The notes: generated by a model from the sequence alone, not told the origin. DNA of 64,000 bases from Streptobacillus felis (GCF_001559775.1 NZ_LOHX01000101.1:1-64000); one strand, 5' to 3'. Shown: positions 20,496 through 30,440, counted from the first letter of the stretch. Numbers and translations are program-made.

Positions 20496-21170
20496 TTATT
20501 TAAAATTAATACCATCTATACAATTTTGATATAAAAATTTTTTTATTTCATCCATATTATTTGTTTCATAGAATTTAATTAATAATTCTCTAAATATTTC
20601 TTGATGTTCAATGGGTATTGAAATAACCCCTCTCCCATTTTGTATTAGAATTAAATTTGCAATCAACATAGATGTTCTTTTATTACCATCATAAAAAATT
20701 TGTGTTCTCATCAAATACAACATTATTGTTAATGCTCTATCAGTAACATTTTCTATTTTTTCAAATTCAATTAAATTATGTTCAATCACTTCTTTAATTG
20801 GTATTTCTGGCTTCCAACTTGTTCCACCCATTGTTACATCAGATTTTCTAATATCTCCAGCATAAGGAACAACATTATATTCTCCAACAATTTTATTTAC
20901 TTGAGATATAAATTTAAAATCTAAAGGAATATCTATATTATCTAATATAAATTGCCAAGCATGTTTTAAATTCGTAATACTATTTATATCTTTTATTCTA
21001 AGTCCACTTACTGACATACCTTCATAAATAATTTCAGTTTGAGGGAATGTAACAGCAATACCTTCAAGATTTGCAGACTTCCATAAATAATCAACTAAAT
21101 TTCTTTTAACTACAAATATATTTTCTTCTAAAGTCATTGAATATTTATCTTTTAGTATTTTATTTTTCAT
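20496..21170 (-). CDS. Fic-domain protein lacking the catalytic His
   Basis: The 224-residue product has the Fic fold signature near residues 155-165, but reads QIFYDGNKR where the usual motif is HPFx(D/E)GN(G/K)R. The catalytic His and the Pro are replaced by Gln and Ile, while the anion-binding GNKR loop is kept. Near the N-terminus SANLEG (residues 32-37) fits the inhibitory (S/T)xxxE(G/N) motif of self-blocked Fic enzymes. AAAGGA precedes the ATG. Normal AMP-transfer is therefore doubtful; members of this His-less branch are widespread but poorly characterised. The neighbours are an IS30 relic and two autotransporter genes, which suggests acquisition, and no antitoxin gene is adjacent. 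Confidence 0.8.
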   Translation of the reverse strand: MKNKILKDKYSMTLEENIFVVKRNLVDYLWKSANLEGIAVTFPQTEIIYEGMSVSGLRIKDINSITNLKHAWQFILDNIDIPLDFKFISQVNKIVGEYNVVPYAGDIRKSDVTMGGTSWKPEIPIKEVIEHNLIEFEKIENVTDRALTIMLYLMRTQIFYDGNKRTSMLIANLILIQNGRGVISIPIEHQEIFRELLIKFYETNNMDEIKKFLYQNCIDGINFK

Positions 21171-21556
21171 GAATATATTCCTTTCATCTGTTAATTTAAT
21201 TATAATCTATAATCATTTATGGTTCTTACTATTAAAACTTAAACATTTATCTAGTTTAGGAGACAGAAATTAATTTTTACCATATTTTTTTGAATTTTCA
21301 ACATCCTAATAATTAGACATAATATTTCCATAATTTTACTCTTTCATTAAAATGTTTATTACTTTCTCTTAATAACATTATACATTATAAAATATCATAA
21401 AATCAACATTTTAATCATTCTATATTAAATATAGTATGAAGGTTATATATATTTCAAAGTCTTATTACACTACCTTCATAATTATTGTTTGAACTTGCAA
21501 ATTTAATTTTATAATCAAACTTTGGCTTAGTATAATTTTTATTTTCTAATACAAAA
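21171..21556. other. Gene-free AT-rich spacer between the second autotransporter and fic
   Basis: No coding sequence is supported. A weak inverted repeat, ATGAAGGT near 21436 and ACCTTCAT near 21472, is the only structure noticed. Promoter elements for fic probably lie near 21190-21240, but no clear boxes were assigned. Confidence 0.35.
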
Positions 21557-21593
21557 AGAAATGCTAGTTAAGCAATACTTTTCTAGCATTTCT
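21557..21593 (-). terminator. Terminator of the second autotransporter gene
   Basis: AGAAATGCTAG (21557-21567) pairs with CTAGCATTTCT (21583-21593). Read on the minus strand it follows the stop at 21600 and leads into TTTTTG. Confidence 0.8.
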
Positions 21594-21599
21594 ATATTT

Positions 21600-24173
21600 T
21601 TATTTTTTCAGTACTTCTTGTAACATTTTTTCAAGCTCTAATATTTTATTTTCTAAGTTTTCAACTCTATTTTCAAGTTCATAAACTTTTTCATCAAGTA
21701 AGTTAATATTTCCATTTCTTTGTAATGTTAACATATCTTTTTTTCTTGATTCTAATTTGTCAAATTGATATCCAAGTCCTGCTCCAAGTGCAACATGTCC
21801 TTTAGTATTTAATGATCCACTTGCCTTATATACTAAGTTTCCTGTTTCATTTAATCCTGATAATCCTAATGCAAATGCATGTTCTCCGTTATAGTATCCA
21901 TATGCTCCTGCAATATTATGTCTATGTCCTGCTATGTTACTTACTTGTGGTAAGTTTGCCATTGCTACTGCACTTGCTACTCCACTAGCTGCAGAAGTAG
22001 CCTTTTCAACTGCTTGTTTTATTTTATCATCAGCTTTATTTATTGCATTAAAAACTGTATCTCCTGTGACAAGATTGTTATCTCCAGCTTCTACTTTACC
22101 TGATTTATCTATAGAAATATTTAAATCTCCGTCAAGAACTTTACCATTTCCTGTTACTGTTATTCCAGTTCCATTTAAGTTTCCTTTTATTAAATCAGAA
22201 GAACTTAATTTACCATCTAATTCATTTTTCAAATCATCTGATAATTTATCTTTTGTTATTGCTCCATCTTTTAACTCTATGCTTAAATCTTCTGTTCCAA
22301 GTATTCTTCCATTTCCATTAGTCACAGTTAAAGTATTACTTACAACATTTCCCTTTTCTAATTTGTTTGTTAAGTATTCATTAGTTATGTTTTCATCTGA
22401 TAGCTTATTATCTATTTCATTTTTTAAATCATTTGATAATTTATCTTTTGTTATTGCTCCATCTGTTATACTTAATTCTAAATTAGAATCTAGTAATTTA
22501 CCATTTCCTGTTACTGTAATTCCATTACCAGTTAAATTTCCTTTTACTAAATCTGAAGCATTTAATTTACCATCTAATTCATCACTTAAATCTTTAGATA
22601 ACTTATCTTTTGTAATTGTGCCATCTTTTAATTCTATAGTTAAATCATCTGTTCCTATTACTCTACCTTCTCCATTAGTTACTTCTAAAGTATTACTAAC
22701 TACATTACCTTTTTCTACATTTATTGTAACCTTATTTCCAGCTGCACTAGTTGTTATTCCATTTTCACCTTTTATTTCAAAATTAAGTTCTTCACTCAAT
22801 TTTTTCTTGTCTGTTTTACCTGTATTACCTTCAAAAATTATAGGATTTTCATGAAGTAATGAAACTTTTTCTGCTACAAAAAATAGTTGTGATCCATTTA
22901 TTGCATCTGTTGATGAGCTACTTATCTCTCCTGCTGCAACATTTTTTAATTGACGTTTATCATTTCCATTTCCTATAGAAACAACCGAAGTTGGTGTATT
23001 TCCAGCAAATGTTCCATATGTTACTTCCCCTTTACCTCCATCAATATTTGCATTAGAAAATGGTGTAGGTTCACTTGTAACTGAATTAGCACCTAAAGCT
23101 ATTGCATTCTCATTTCTTGCTTGTGCTGATTTTCCTATAGCTATTGCATTTAATGCATTTGTTTCTGAATTACTACCTATAGTTATTGAATCTGCAAGAT
23201 ATCCAAAAGCTCTAGACCCAATAGCAATTCCTCTTTCTCCTGTTGGACCTGTCCAAGCATAATCCCCTATAGCAACTGAACTTGCTCCAATGGCTTGTGT
23301 TTGGCTAGCTCCTATTGCTACAGTTTTATTTCCTCTAGAAGTAACTCCTGATCCTAAAGCAACTGATTCAGACCCTATTGAATTTACTGAACTTCCTAAA
23401 GCAATAGATCTAATTCCAGTTGAAGTTGAGTTATTCCCAAAAACTGTAGTGCTTTCTCCATTTGCTAAAGATAAGTGCCCTACTGAAATTGAATTTTTAC
23501 CATTAGTATTTGCCTGATATCCAACAGACACAGAATTTTCACCAATATTTGTAATATTGTTTCCAATTGCAATAGAGCCTTTTGAATTTGCATGTGAATT
23601 AAATCCAAAAACTGTAGAACTATCTTCTTTAGCTATTACTTTATTACCAAAAGCAACTGAATTTAATCCTATAGATTCTGTATTCACTCCAAAAGCAGTT
23701 GAATTTTCGGCTCTTGCTATAACCCTATTACCAAAAGCTGCCGAATTTTTCCCCTTACTTCCTGCATATCTACCAACTGCAGCTGATTCACTCCCTACTG
23801 AATTTGACTCTATTCCAACAGCTGTTGAATAATATCCTAAAGCATGGTTCCAAGCTCCTGTTGCAACTGCCCATCTATTCCCTACAACATTTTTGTATCC
23901 AATAGCAGCCATGTCTACATTACCTTGATCTCCTGCTTTTAATCTATTAGTTGCCCCTATCGCAATTGCCATACTAGTACCATCTTCAATAATATTTCCT
24001 AATTCTATTTTTCTACTTCCATCAGCTTTTTAATCAAGACCTAATATAAAATTTTCAGTCCCATTACCATAATTATTTGTCCCAGATATATTGTTTATTG
24101 TCTGATAAATAGTATCTGAATAACTTGTAACTGATAAAAATGCAATTATTGCATATAAATATCTTTTTTTCAT
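21600..24173 (-). pseudogene. YadA-like trimeric autotransporter interrupted by one ochre codon
   Basis: Reading from the ATG at 24173 (GGAG upstream) gives a signal peptide (KKRYLYAIIAFLSVTSYS) and 47 codons, then TAA at 24032-24030. The same frame then stays open for 809 more codons to the natural stop. The body has YadA head repeats of the AIG/AFG/ALG type, an INGSQLFF neck, three or four repeated stalk units (DGAITKDKLSDDLKNE, NGITVTGNGK), the YadA anchor near 730-810 and a post-barrel coiled coil. Starting at the first Met after the stop (23972) would give a protein without a signal peptide. A single substitution therefore silences it, unless the stop is read through or is an assembly error. 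Its promoter carries a G7 tract like the sister gene. Confidence 0.85.
21743..21983 (-). repeat. Anchor-coding segment identical to 15199-15439
   Basis: Second member of the 241-bp identical pair, same orientation and 6544 bp away. Exchange between them would remove or swap the intervening region, which includes fic and the IS30 relic. Confidence 0.85.
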
Positions 24174-24209
24174 AATTCAACTCCATTTTTATATTTTTTT
24201 TATTTTTTT

Positions 24210-24237
24210 ATTATACACCCCCCCACTTTTTTGTCAA
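24210..24237 (-). promoter_or_regulatory. Second autotransporter promoter with G7 tract in the spacer
   Basis: On the minus strand TTGACA (24237-24232) and TATAAT (24215-24210) are 16 nt apart with seven G (24224-24218) near the -10 side. The -10 box ends about 36 nt before the ATG at 24173. The layout matches 19085-19111 closely, including the GTG between tract and -10 box. Confidence 0.8.
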
Positions 24238-24256
24238 TAAATTTTAATGTAAAATT

Positions 24257-26042
24257 GGCTGTTGAAAAGTCCTGATTAATAAAAAGAGGTAAAAATATGT
24301 GAGTTATCATATAAAATTTACCTCTTTTTTCTTACAAAAAAAAGTATATTAAACCACGTAAAACCTAGTAAAAATGTAGGTTTTATGGTATAATATACTT
24401 ATGAAATCTTCTACTAATTATACAACTAATTATACAACTTTTTCTGAAATAAAGCAAATGAAACTTTTTAATGCTTTCTACTACCAAATAGAAAATGGAG
24501 ATCCTGTATTGGAATTAATAAATATATTGGAGGGATTAGATTTAACTGAATTTAAAAAGCTGTTCCAATACAAAAGAAAGATTAATCCTATTAGACTTCT
24601 AGCAGTAGTAATTTATGCTTATTCAAGAAAAATTACATCACTTATAGAAATAGAAACATATTGTAAAGAAAATATTAAATTTAAATATCTACTTGATAGT
24701 GCACCTGCACCAGATTACACAACTATCTCTAAATTTATGAAAAAATGTGAAAATGTTTTAGATGATATATTTATTCAGTTTAATAGAAGAATATTAGAAA
24801 AACAAAACATTAACACAAAAAGTATATATATTGATGGAACTAAACTAGAAGCATATGCTAATAGATATACTTTTGTATGGAAAAAAACAATTATTAAAAA
24901 TAGAGAAAAAAATAATGTAAAAATAAAAGAACTTATCAGTGAATTTAATTCATATTATGATATGAATTTAATTAATTTAGAAGAAATAATAAATTATCTA
25001 TTATCAAAAAATATCGAAATGGTTAAAGGAAAAGGTAAAAGAAAATCATTTGAACAAAAGCTTCTAGAAAGATCTTTATCTTTCTTTGAAAAAAATGAAG
25101 AATATGAAAAACATCTTAATATAATGGGAGATAGAAATAGTTATTCTAAAACAGATAATGATGCTACATTTATGAGAATGAAAGACGACTATATGAATAA
25201 TGGTCAATTAAAACCTGGATACAATTTACAAATTGGTGTATGTAGTGAATTAATTATTGGATTTAAAGTCTTTTCTAATCCTACAGATATAAATACTTTA
25301 ATACCATTTTTAGATTTGTTAATTGATAAGGGGTATGAATTAAATAATATAGTTGCAGATGCAGGATATGAAAGTCTTGTAAATTATGAATATTTAGAGA
25401 AAAATAATTTAAATTCATATATTAAACCACAAAATTATGAACAATCTAAAAGTAGAACTTTTAAAAATGATTTAAATAGAATAGATAATTTAGTATATTA
25501 CGAAGAAAAAAATGAGTTGAGTAGAAAAGATGGATTAATATTTGAGTATATAGAAGACAAAAAAATTAAAGGTATAAATTACAAAATATTTAGAAATCCT
25601 GAAACAGATAAGTTAGTTAAATTTAACTTTAAATTTAGAGAATATAGTAAAAGGTCTAGAGAAAATATAGATTCTAAATTAGGAAAAAAATTAAGGTTAA
25701 ATCGTTCAATTCAAGTAGAGGGTGCATTTGCAGTAATAAAGGAAAATATGAAAGTTAGAAAATTAAAGGTTAAAGGTAAAAAATCTGTTAATAGAGAACT
25801 TACTTTCATAATGATGGGATATAACTTTAAGACTTATATGAATAAAATAAAGAATAATAAAAAGGGTGAGATATTGCATAAAATAAAAGAATTAGCATAG
25901 ATGTTTAAAAAAGTAATACCCTTATTTTTGTTATGCTTAAAATGTAATTAAATAGAAGGAATCATCTAATTTTTAGATTAATCCCTTCTATTTTTTTGAG
26001 CATAACATTGAAAAGCTAAAAATTATTCACTTTTCAACAGCC
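24257..26042 (+). mobile_element. IS1182-family insertion sequence, apparently intact
   Basis: The ends are inverted repeats beginning GGCTGTTGAAAAGT (24257) and ending ACTTTTCAACAGCC (26042), giving 1786 bp with one full transposase gene. Just inside the left end AAAGAGGTAAA and TTTACCTCTTT (about 24285-24331) make a terminator-like stem that would block transcription from outside. A second stem (25953-25990, then a T-run) follows the gene. No clear target duplication was found. Confidence 0.85.
24401..25900 (+). CDS. IS1182-family transposase
   Basis: The 499-residue enzyme is of normal length, with the N-terminal domain common to this family (RKINPIRLLAVVIYAYS, APDYTTISKF), a DDE catalytic core with SIYIDGTKLEAYANRYTFVW, VADAGYES and the C-terminal FRNPETDK... 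RSIQVEGAFAVIKENMKVR with the final acidic residue. It has no internal stops, so the copy may be active. A TATAAT box lies at 24389-24394, directly before the start. Confidence 0.9.
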   Translation: MKSSTNYTTNYTTFSEIKQMKLFNAFYYQIENGDPVLELINILEGLDLTEFKKLFQYKRKINPIRLLAVVIYAYSRKITSLIEIETYCKENIKFKYLLDSAPAPDYTTISKFMKKCENVLDDIFIQFNRRILEKQNINTKSIYIDGTKLEAYANRYTFVWKKTIIKNREKNNVKIKELISEFNSYYDMNLINLEEIINYLLSKNIEMVKGKGKRKSFEQKLLERSLSFFEKNEEYEKHLNIMGDRNSYSKTDNDATFMRMKDDYMNNGQLKPGYNLQIGVCSELIIGFKVFSNPTDINTLIPFLDLLIDKGYELNNIVADAGYESLVNYEYLEKNNLNSYIKPQNYEQSKSRTFKNDLNRIDNLVYYEEKNELSRKDGLIFEYIEDKKIKGINYKIFRNPETDKLVKFNFKFREYSKRSRENIDSKLGKKLRLNRSIQVEGAFAVIKENMKVRKLKVKGKKSVNRELTFIMMGYNFKTYMNKIKNNKKGEILHKIKELA

Positions 26043-26046
26043 CCTT

Positions 26047-26211
26047 CTATTTAATTAAATGAACACATTTAGTTTTATTCCAATATTTTTCTGCAATTTT
26101 TGCAACCTCTGCAAACATTTCTTCTTCGCTTTCTTTTGAAAAAACTAATTGTTTTTCTTCTTCAGTAAAATCTTTAATTATTTCTTTTACTCTTTCAGGA
26201 ATTTCTATCAT
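26047..26211 (-). CDS. Small acidic protein of unknown function
   Basis: The 54-residue ORF starts at an ATG 10 nt after the stop of the large barrel gene, with AGGTG properly spaced before it. The product is rich in Glu and Lys (IPERVKEIIKDF, EEEMFAEVAKIAEKYW) and probably helical, with one Cys near the end. The stop codon lies 4 bp from the IS1182 right end, so the C-terminus may have been altered by the insertion. No family is recognised. Ribosome site and tight spacing support it as a real gene; function is unknown. Confidence 0.5.
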   Translation of the reverse strand: MIEIPERVKEIIKDFTEEEKQLVFSKESEEEMFAEVAKIAEKYWNKTKCVHLIK

Positions 26212-26220
26212 ATCTTTCAC

Positions 26221-29200
26221 CTACCATTTATATTCTAATCCTGTTTTTATATTAAATTTTAATCCTTTAAAGTCTTTATTTTCAAAATCAAAAGGCATAG
26301 AAGTTCTTAATGTAGCATTCAATCCTTTAAATATATCATATTTTACCCCAAATTCTGGAGATATCGTATTATTTATAGTTATCTTTCTGCTTCCAAATAA
26401 TTTTTCATCTTCTACTATAACTTTATTCATAGATGTATAATCAACTTTTAAATTATGCATAGCACCAACTGAAAGTATTAATTTTTCAATAGGGTTAAAG
26501 TTATATCCTAAATAAGTATCTAATTTCCCTATTATCTTCTTATTTTCTAACAATAAAGTCTCTTCATTTTCTTTAGTTTCAACTTTTACTTCTGGTGTTT
26601 TTTTCAGTAATTCTATAAGTTCTGATTCTTTCATTTTAAACCATGAAGATGAACCTTTATATAGTTCTCTATATCTTGAAATATAGTCAGAACCTTTATC
26701 TACAGCAAATTTAAGCATATCTTCATATGGTGCATTTTCATCATATACAACATCATTTTCAGGTAAATTTAATATAGAATTATCATATGTTCCATCTGTT
26801 ACAAATCCTTTTAACTTCCAATAAGAATTTGTCGTTCTTGTTTCGATTCCTGTTCCTTTAAGTTGTTTAAATTCATAACTAATATCTAATTTAGTATTAA
26901 AATCAATCCCTAAACCTTTACTATATTTTGCATCGACTAAAAAATTATATTTTTCATAATTTAATTTATTTACATATTCTGTTCTAGTATTTGTTTGATC
27001 ATAATTTAATTTCTTAAAGTAAACATAATTTCTTGGTCTTTTATAGTAATTTTTGTATGTCCAGAATAAATAGTCCTTACTCTTACCTTCTAACTCACTT
27101 GCTCTTGGAGTTTCTTCTCCTGTTGTTTCAGTGCTTCCTCTCTCTTCAGCATTACCTTTAATAGATGAGGCTTTAATATTTATTTTAAAGTCTCCTTCCT
27201 CTTTTCTTATATCCACAAAAGGAGTTAAGATATATTCTAGCTTTTTATCAAAAGTAATTCTAGGTACTTTTTCAGATATTCTTTCATACTCTTTTTCATT
27301 TCTATCCTTTAATGTTTCTAGAATTTCTGGAATCAATTTTTCTTTTAATATTTCATTTTTTGATTTAATTATTTTTCTAAAACCTAAAACACTTGAAAAT
27401 TCTGTATCTTTTGAATATTCAAGCCCTAATTTAGTAACTATTTCTTTTCCTTCTTTCGCTAAAATTAATCTTGGCTTAACTGAGAAATTAGCTATTAATG
27501 GATTAAGTGATAAACTGAAATCTATATCTTTATCATTACCATCTATATCAGCTCTTAAAAAAGTAGCATCTGCCATTGCTTTATATCCTAGATAGTATCC
27601 TAAATCTGAGCCAAGTATAGCACCTGCTTCAATATTACCTGAAGTTTTAAATTTAATAGGATTTCTCTGACTAAATATCGTATCTGCAAAACTATCATCT
27701 ATTAAGTATTTTATTTCTCCACTATATATTCCTCTTATACCTGCAGGCGCATCTTTTCTTATACTTATAGGTACTTCTAAATGAGTTGAAAATATATAAT
27801 TATTATATGGTCTATACCTCATTGTAATTCTTGGAGATACTATATTATATACTTCATACGTTGATTTAACTGGTTCACTTTCTACTGTAGCTATATAATC
27901 AGATTGATGTATGTCTCTTTTTAATTTAGTATTAGTAGTAGCTTCTTTCTCAACTAAAACTTTTTCAGTTGTTTCTGAAACTATTATAGTTTCTCCTTCT
28001 TTTCCTATTGGATTATTTTTATTATCTCTTTTTGCAATATTATTCCATTTAATTTTATCACCATTTTTATCAGTAAATGATTTAGGATTAATCCAACCAT
28101 AATCACCTATATGTCTTATACCTAAACCTACATTAAATTTATCAGTACTTGGTATATCAAGCCCAAAATAAGTATCCGTATTTAAATTAACTGTATCATA
28201 TACATATTTTTCACTATTATCTTTTCTAAATAAATTATTTTTTGCAAAAGATAGTGCCATCTTAGTATCAAATTCTATTAATCCTTCTTTATACATAGCA
28301 TCAAATCCAAGGTGATTTGATTTTTTAATATATCCATATTTCTCTGAATCAACATATATATTATCATTTAATAATAATGCTCCACCCACTTTATAGTTTT
28401 TACCAAAATGTCCAGCATTTAATCTTATCTTAGTAGAATATCTTGCCTTATTGTCTTTTAAATCAACATCTGAAAATGATTCCTTTAATTCATCTTCATA
28501 TTTCATCATATTTCTTTCTTTTTCACTTTGGTGTAGATACATCCCTCTTAACATATCTATACCTTTAATTTCATAAGGATTTTTAACTATATCTTGGATA
28601 GTAGGTAAATATTTAATAACTTCTTGTATCTTCCCTCCACCAAATATAGCACCTAAAATACCATCTAGTACTAAACCTGTAGTGCTCGTATTTGCAAGTT
28701 CTTTTATCTTATCAAATTTGTATTCTCTACCTATTTCATTTAATACATATTTATTCATATCTGGTCCAAAATAGTGCCATCTTTCTTTTAATTTATATGT
28801 ATCACTTACAACTAAAGGACCATTATCATATCCTTCAGATGGTCTAGGTGGTTTTTTCATCCCATTATCATATAAATAATCTGCATCTAATTCATCAGAT
28901 TTTATCTTAGTATAATCAAAGTCTTTAAAATATCCCGGTAAAAGGTAAGCAAATTCACTTGGAATTTGAGTCCATACTCCTATACTAGAATATTTTCTAT
29001 CTAAAGGAACTCCTAATCTTTTATACATTTTTATAGCTAATTTTTCAGCTAATTTATTCATCTCGTTTTTATTTCCAATTTCAGAGCCAATAGACTGAAG
29101 TGCTGAAATTGAAAAAGATGTTAGTCCAGGTTTTTCATCTTTTTCTAATACTTTTGTAACACTTGAAATATTAGAAAAATTTGGATTAGAGTGTATTTCA

Positions 29201-30198
29201 TCAAATACATTTTTAGCAATATATCTAAATGGAGAATCACCATATAAAGAACCTGAATAATGTCCAAGTATTCTTTGTGTTCCTTTAATTCCTGAAACTT
29301 CAGCTTTTTCTAAGTCAGCATATTCATTTTCATATTTTTCTTTTGATATTTCTGCAGGTGGATTTTTATATTCTTCTTTAAGAGTCCACTTTTTAAAATA
29401 TTCAATTTTATCATATCCAGGTGCAGTATGTTTAATTTTATGTAATTCTTTTTCTAAATCATAATTTGATTTAACATTATTAAACAGCACCGAAGTATTT
29501 ACATATGTCCCACCATTTCTATATTTTAAAGTAGGCCCTATATTTAAATTCTTATCTTGACCTTCAAAATCTAGCGAAACAGATAAACTTTTATCAGGTA
29601 TAGGATTTATACTAAAGTTATAGTCTACAACCTTATTTTTTAAAGGTTTTTCTGTATCAATTTTGTCTATGTCTACTTTATCCTTACTCTCGCCTATAGC
29701 ATAATAGTTAATTTCACCATTAACATATTTGTTTTCAGATGTTAATGAAATCTTTAATTTATCGATTTCATTATTACCCAAAAATTGAGTATGAGAGATT
29801 TGTTTTCCTAATACATCAACTTTAATTCCTAAACCAAGATAATTTTCTTTTAATTTAACACCCAATCTTTTTCTTAATTCAGCATTCTTAGATAGGTATT
29901 TAACTGCAAGCTCAACATCTCTGTTTAGTCCATCATATTCTGGAATATATATTTCTGGTTCCTGAACATTATTCGGGGCAGCACTTCCACCACTTACCTC
30001 AGCTTCATAATCACTATATTTCATAGGCCTTAGTAAATCTATCATAGGTGGGAATAATCTAACTACTGTTTCAGCACCATCTGCTCCAAATGTTGCATCC
30101 ACACCAAATGTAACTTCTCCTTCTACATTACTCTTTTCCTCCATTGAATATGCAAGAGAAGAAAGTAATAATAAAAATAATAACTTTTTTTTATTCAT
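26221..30198 (-). CDS. Large outer-membrane beta-barrel protein, function unknown
   Basis: The 1325-residue product starts best at the ATG at 30198, followed directly by a signal peptide (NKKKLLFLLLLSSLAYS). The longer start at 30222 has AGGAGG only 2 nt away and would put extra residues ahead of the signal. The protein is full of alternating polar/hydrophobic strands (INLNTDTYFGLDIPST..., KLDTYLGYNFNPIEKL) and ends GLEYKW, a C-terminal aromatic like the other barrel proteins here. Charged insertions such as KRDIHQSD and two TonB-unlike loops are visible. No passenger protease, plug or adhesin domain was recognised. A short palindromic ATGATA/TATCAT lies between ribosome site and start. Confidence 0.7.
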   Translation of the reverse strand: MNKKKLLFLLLLSSLAYSMEEKSNVEGEVTFGVDATFGADGAETVVRLFPPMIDLLRPMKYSDYEAEVSGGSAAPNNVQEPEIYIPEYDGLNRDVELAVKYLSKNAELRKRLGVKLKENYLGLGIKVDVLGKQISHTQFLGNNEIDKLKISLTSENKYVNGEINYYAIGESKDKVDIDKIDTEKPLKNKVVDYNFSINPIPDKSLSVSLDFEGQDKNLNIGPTLKYRNGGTYVNTSVLFNNVKSNYDLEKELHKIKHTAPGYDKIEYFKKWTLKEEYKNPPAEISKEKYENEYADLEKAEVSGIKGTQRILGHYSGSLYGDSPFRYIAKNVFDEIHSNPNFSNISSVTKVLEKDEKPGLTSFSISALQSIGSEIGNKNEMNKLAEKLAIKMYKRLGVPLDRKYSSIGVWTQIPSEFAYLLPGYFKDFDYTKIKSDELDADYLYDNGMKKPPRPSEGYDNGPLVVSDTYKLKERWHYFGPDMNKYVLNEIGREYKFDKIKELANTSTTGLVLDGILGAIFGGGKIQEVIKYLPTIQDIVKNPYEIKGIDMLRGMYLHQSEKERNMMKYEDELKESFSDVDLKDNKARYSTKIRLNAGHFGKNYKVGGALLLNDNIYVDSEKYGYIKKSNHLGFDAMYKEGLIEFDTKMALSFAKNNLFRKDNSEKYVYDTVNLNTDTYFGLDIPSTDKFNVGLGIRHIGDYGWINPKSFTDKNGDKIKWNNIAKRDNKNNPIGKEGETIIVSETTEKVLVEKEATTNTKLKRDIHQSDYIATVESEPVKSTYEVYNIVSPRITMRYRPYNNYIFSTHLEVPISIRKDAPAGIRGIYSGEIKYLIDDSFADTIFSQRNPIKFKTSGNIEAGAILGSDLGYYLGYKAMADATFLRADIDGNDKDIDFSLSLNPLIANFSVKPRLILAKEGKEIVTKLGLEYSKDTEFSSVLGFRKIIKSKNEILKEKLIPEILETLKDRNEKEYERISEKVPRITFDKKLEYILTPFVDIRKEEGDFKINIKASSIKGNAEERGSTETTGEETPRASELEGKSKDYLFWTYKNYYKRPRNYVYFKKLNYDQTNTRTEYVNKLNYEKYNFLVDAKYSKGLGIDFNTKLDISYEFKQLKGTGIETRTTNSYWKLKGFVTDGTYDNSILNLPENDVVYDENAPYEDMLKFAVDKGSDYISRYRELYKGSSSWFKMKESELIELLKKTPEVKVETKENEETLLLENKKIIGKLDTYLGYNFNPIEKLILSVGAMHNLKVDYTSMNKVIVEDEKLFGSRKITINNTISPEFGVKYDIFKGLNATLRTSMPFDFENKDFKGLKFNIKTGLEYKW

Positions 30199-30382
30199 AA
30201 TACCTTTATGATAAAATATCATATCCTCCTTTTTATTAGCTTCCTAAAAAACCCCTAAGGATATTATAACTTAAAACTAGGAATATTACAATTAAAAATT
30301 AAGTTTAAAAACACTCAATTCTTTATATATGTCAAAAAAATGATATTTTTTTATTAGAAAGCATAATTCATTAAATTGATTG

Positions 30383-30412
30383 ACAATTTATATTTGTACA
30401 TGGTATATTTAT
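30383..30412 (+). promoter_or_regulatory. Promoter of the small membrane protein
   Basis: TTGACA and TATATT are 18 nt apart, about 30 nt before the ATG at 30441. Confidence 0.5.
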
Positions 30413-30440
30413 TTTAAAATATATAGTGGGGAGAAAAATA

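Noticed and set aside
22000-23832. Plus-strand ORFs opposite the second autotransporter gene
   Set aside because: Shadow frames of repetitive coding sequence; the minus-strand protein is clearly the real one.
23972-23972. Start of the second autotransporter at the internal ATG
   Set aside because: It would lack a signal peptide, while an in-frame signal peptide with ribosome site and promoter exists at 24173 before a single stop codon.
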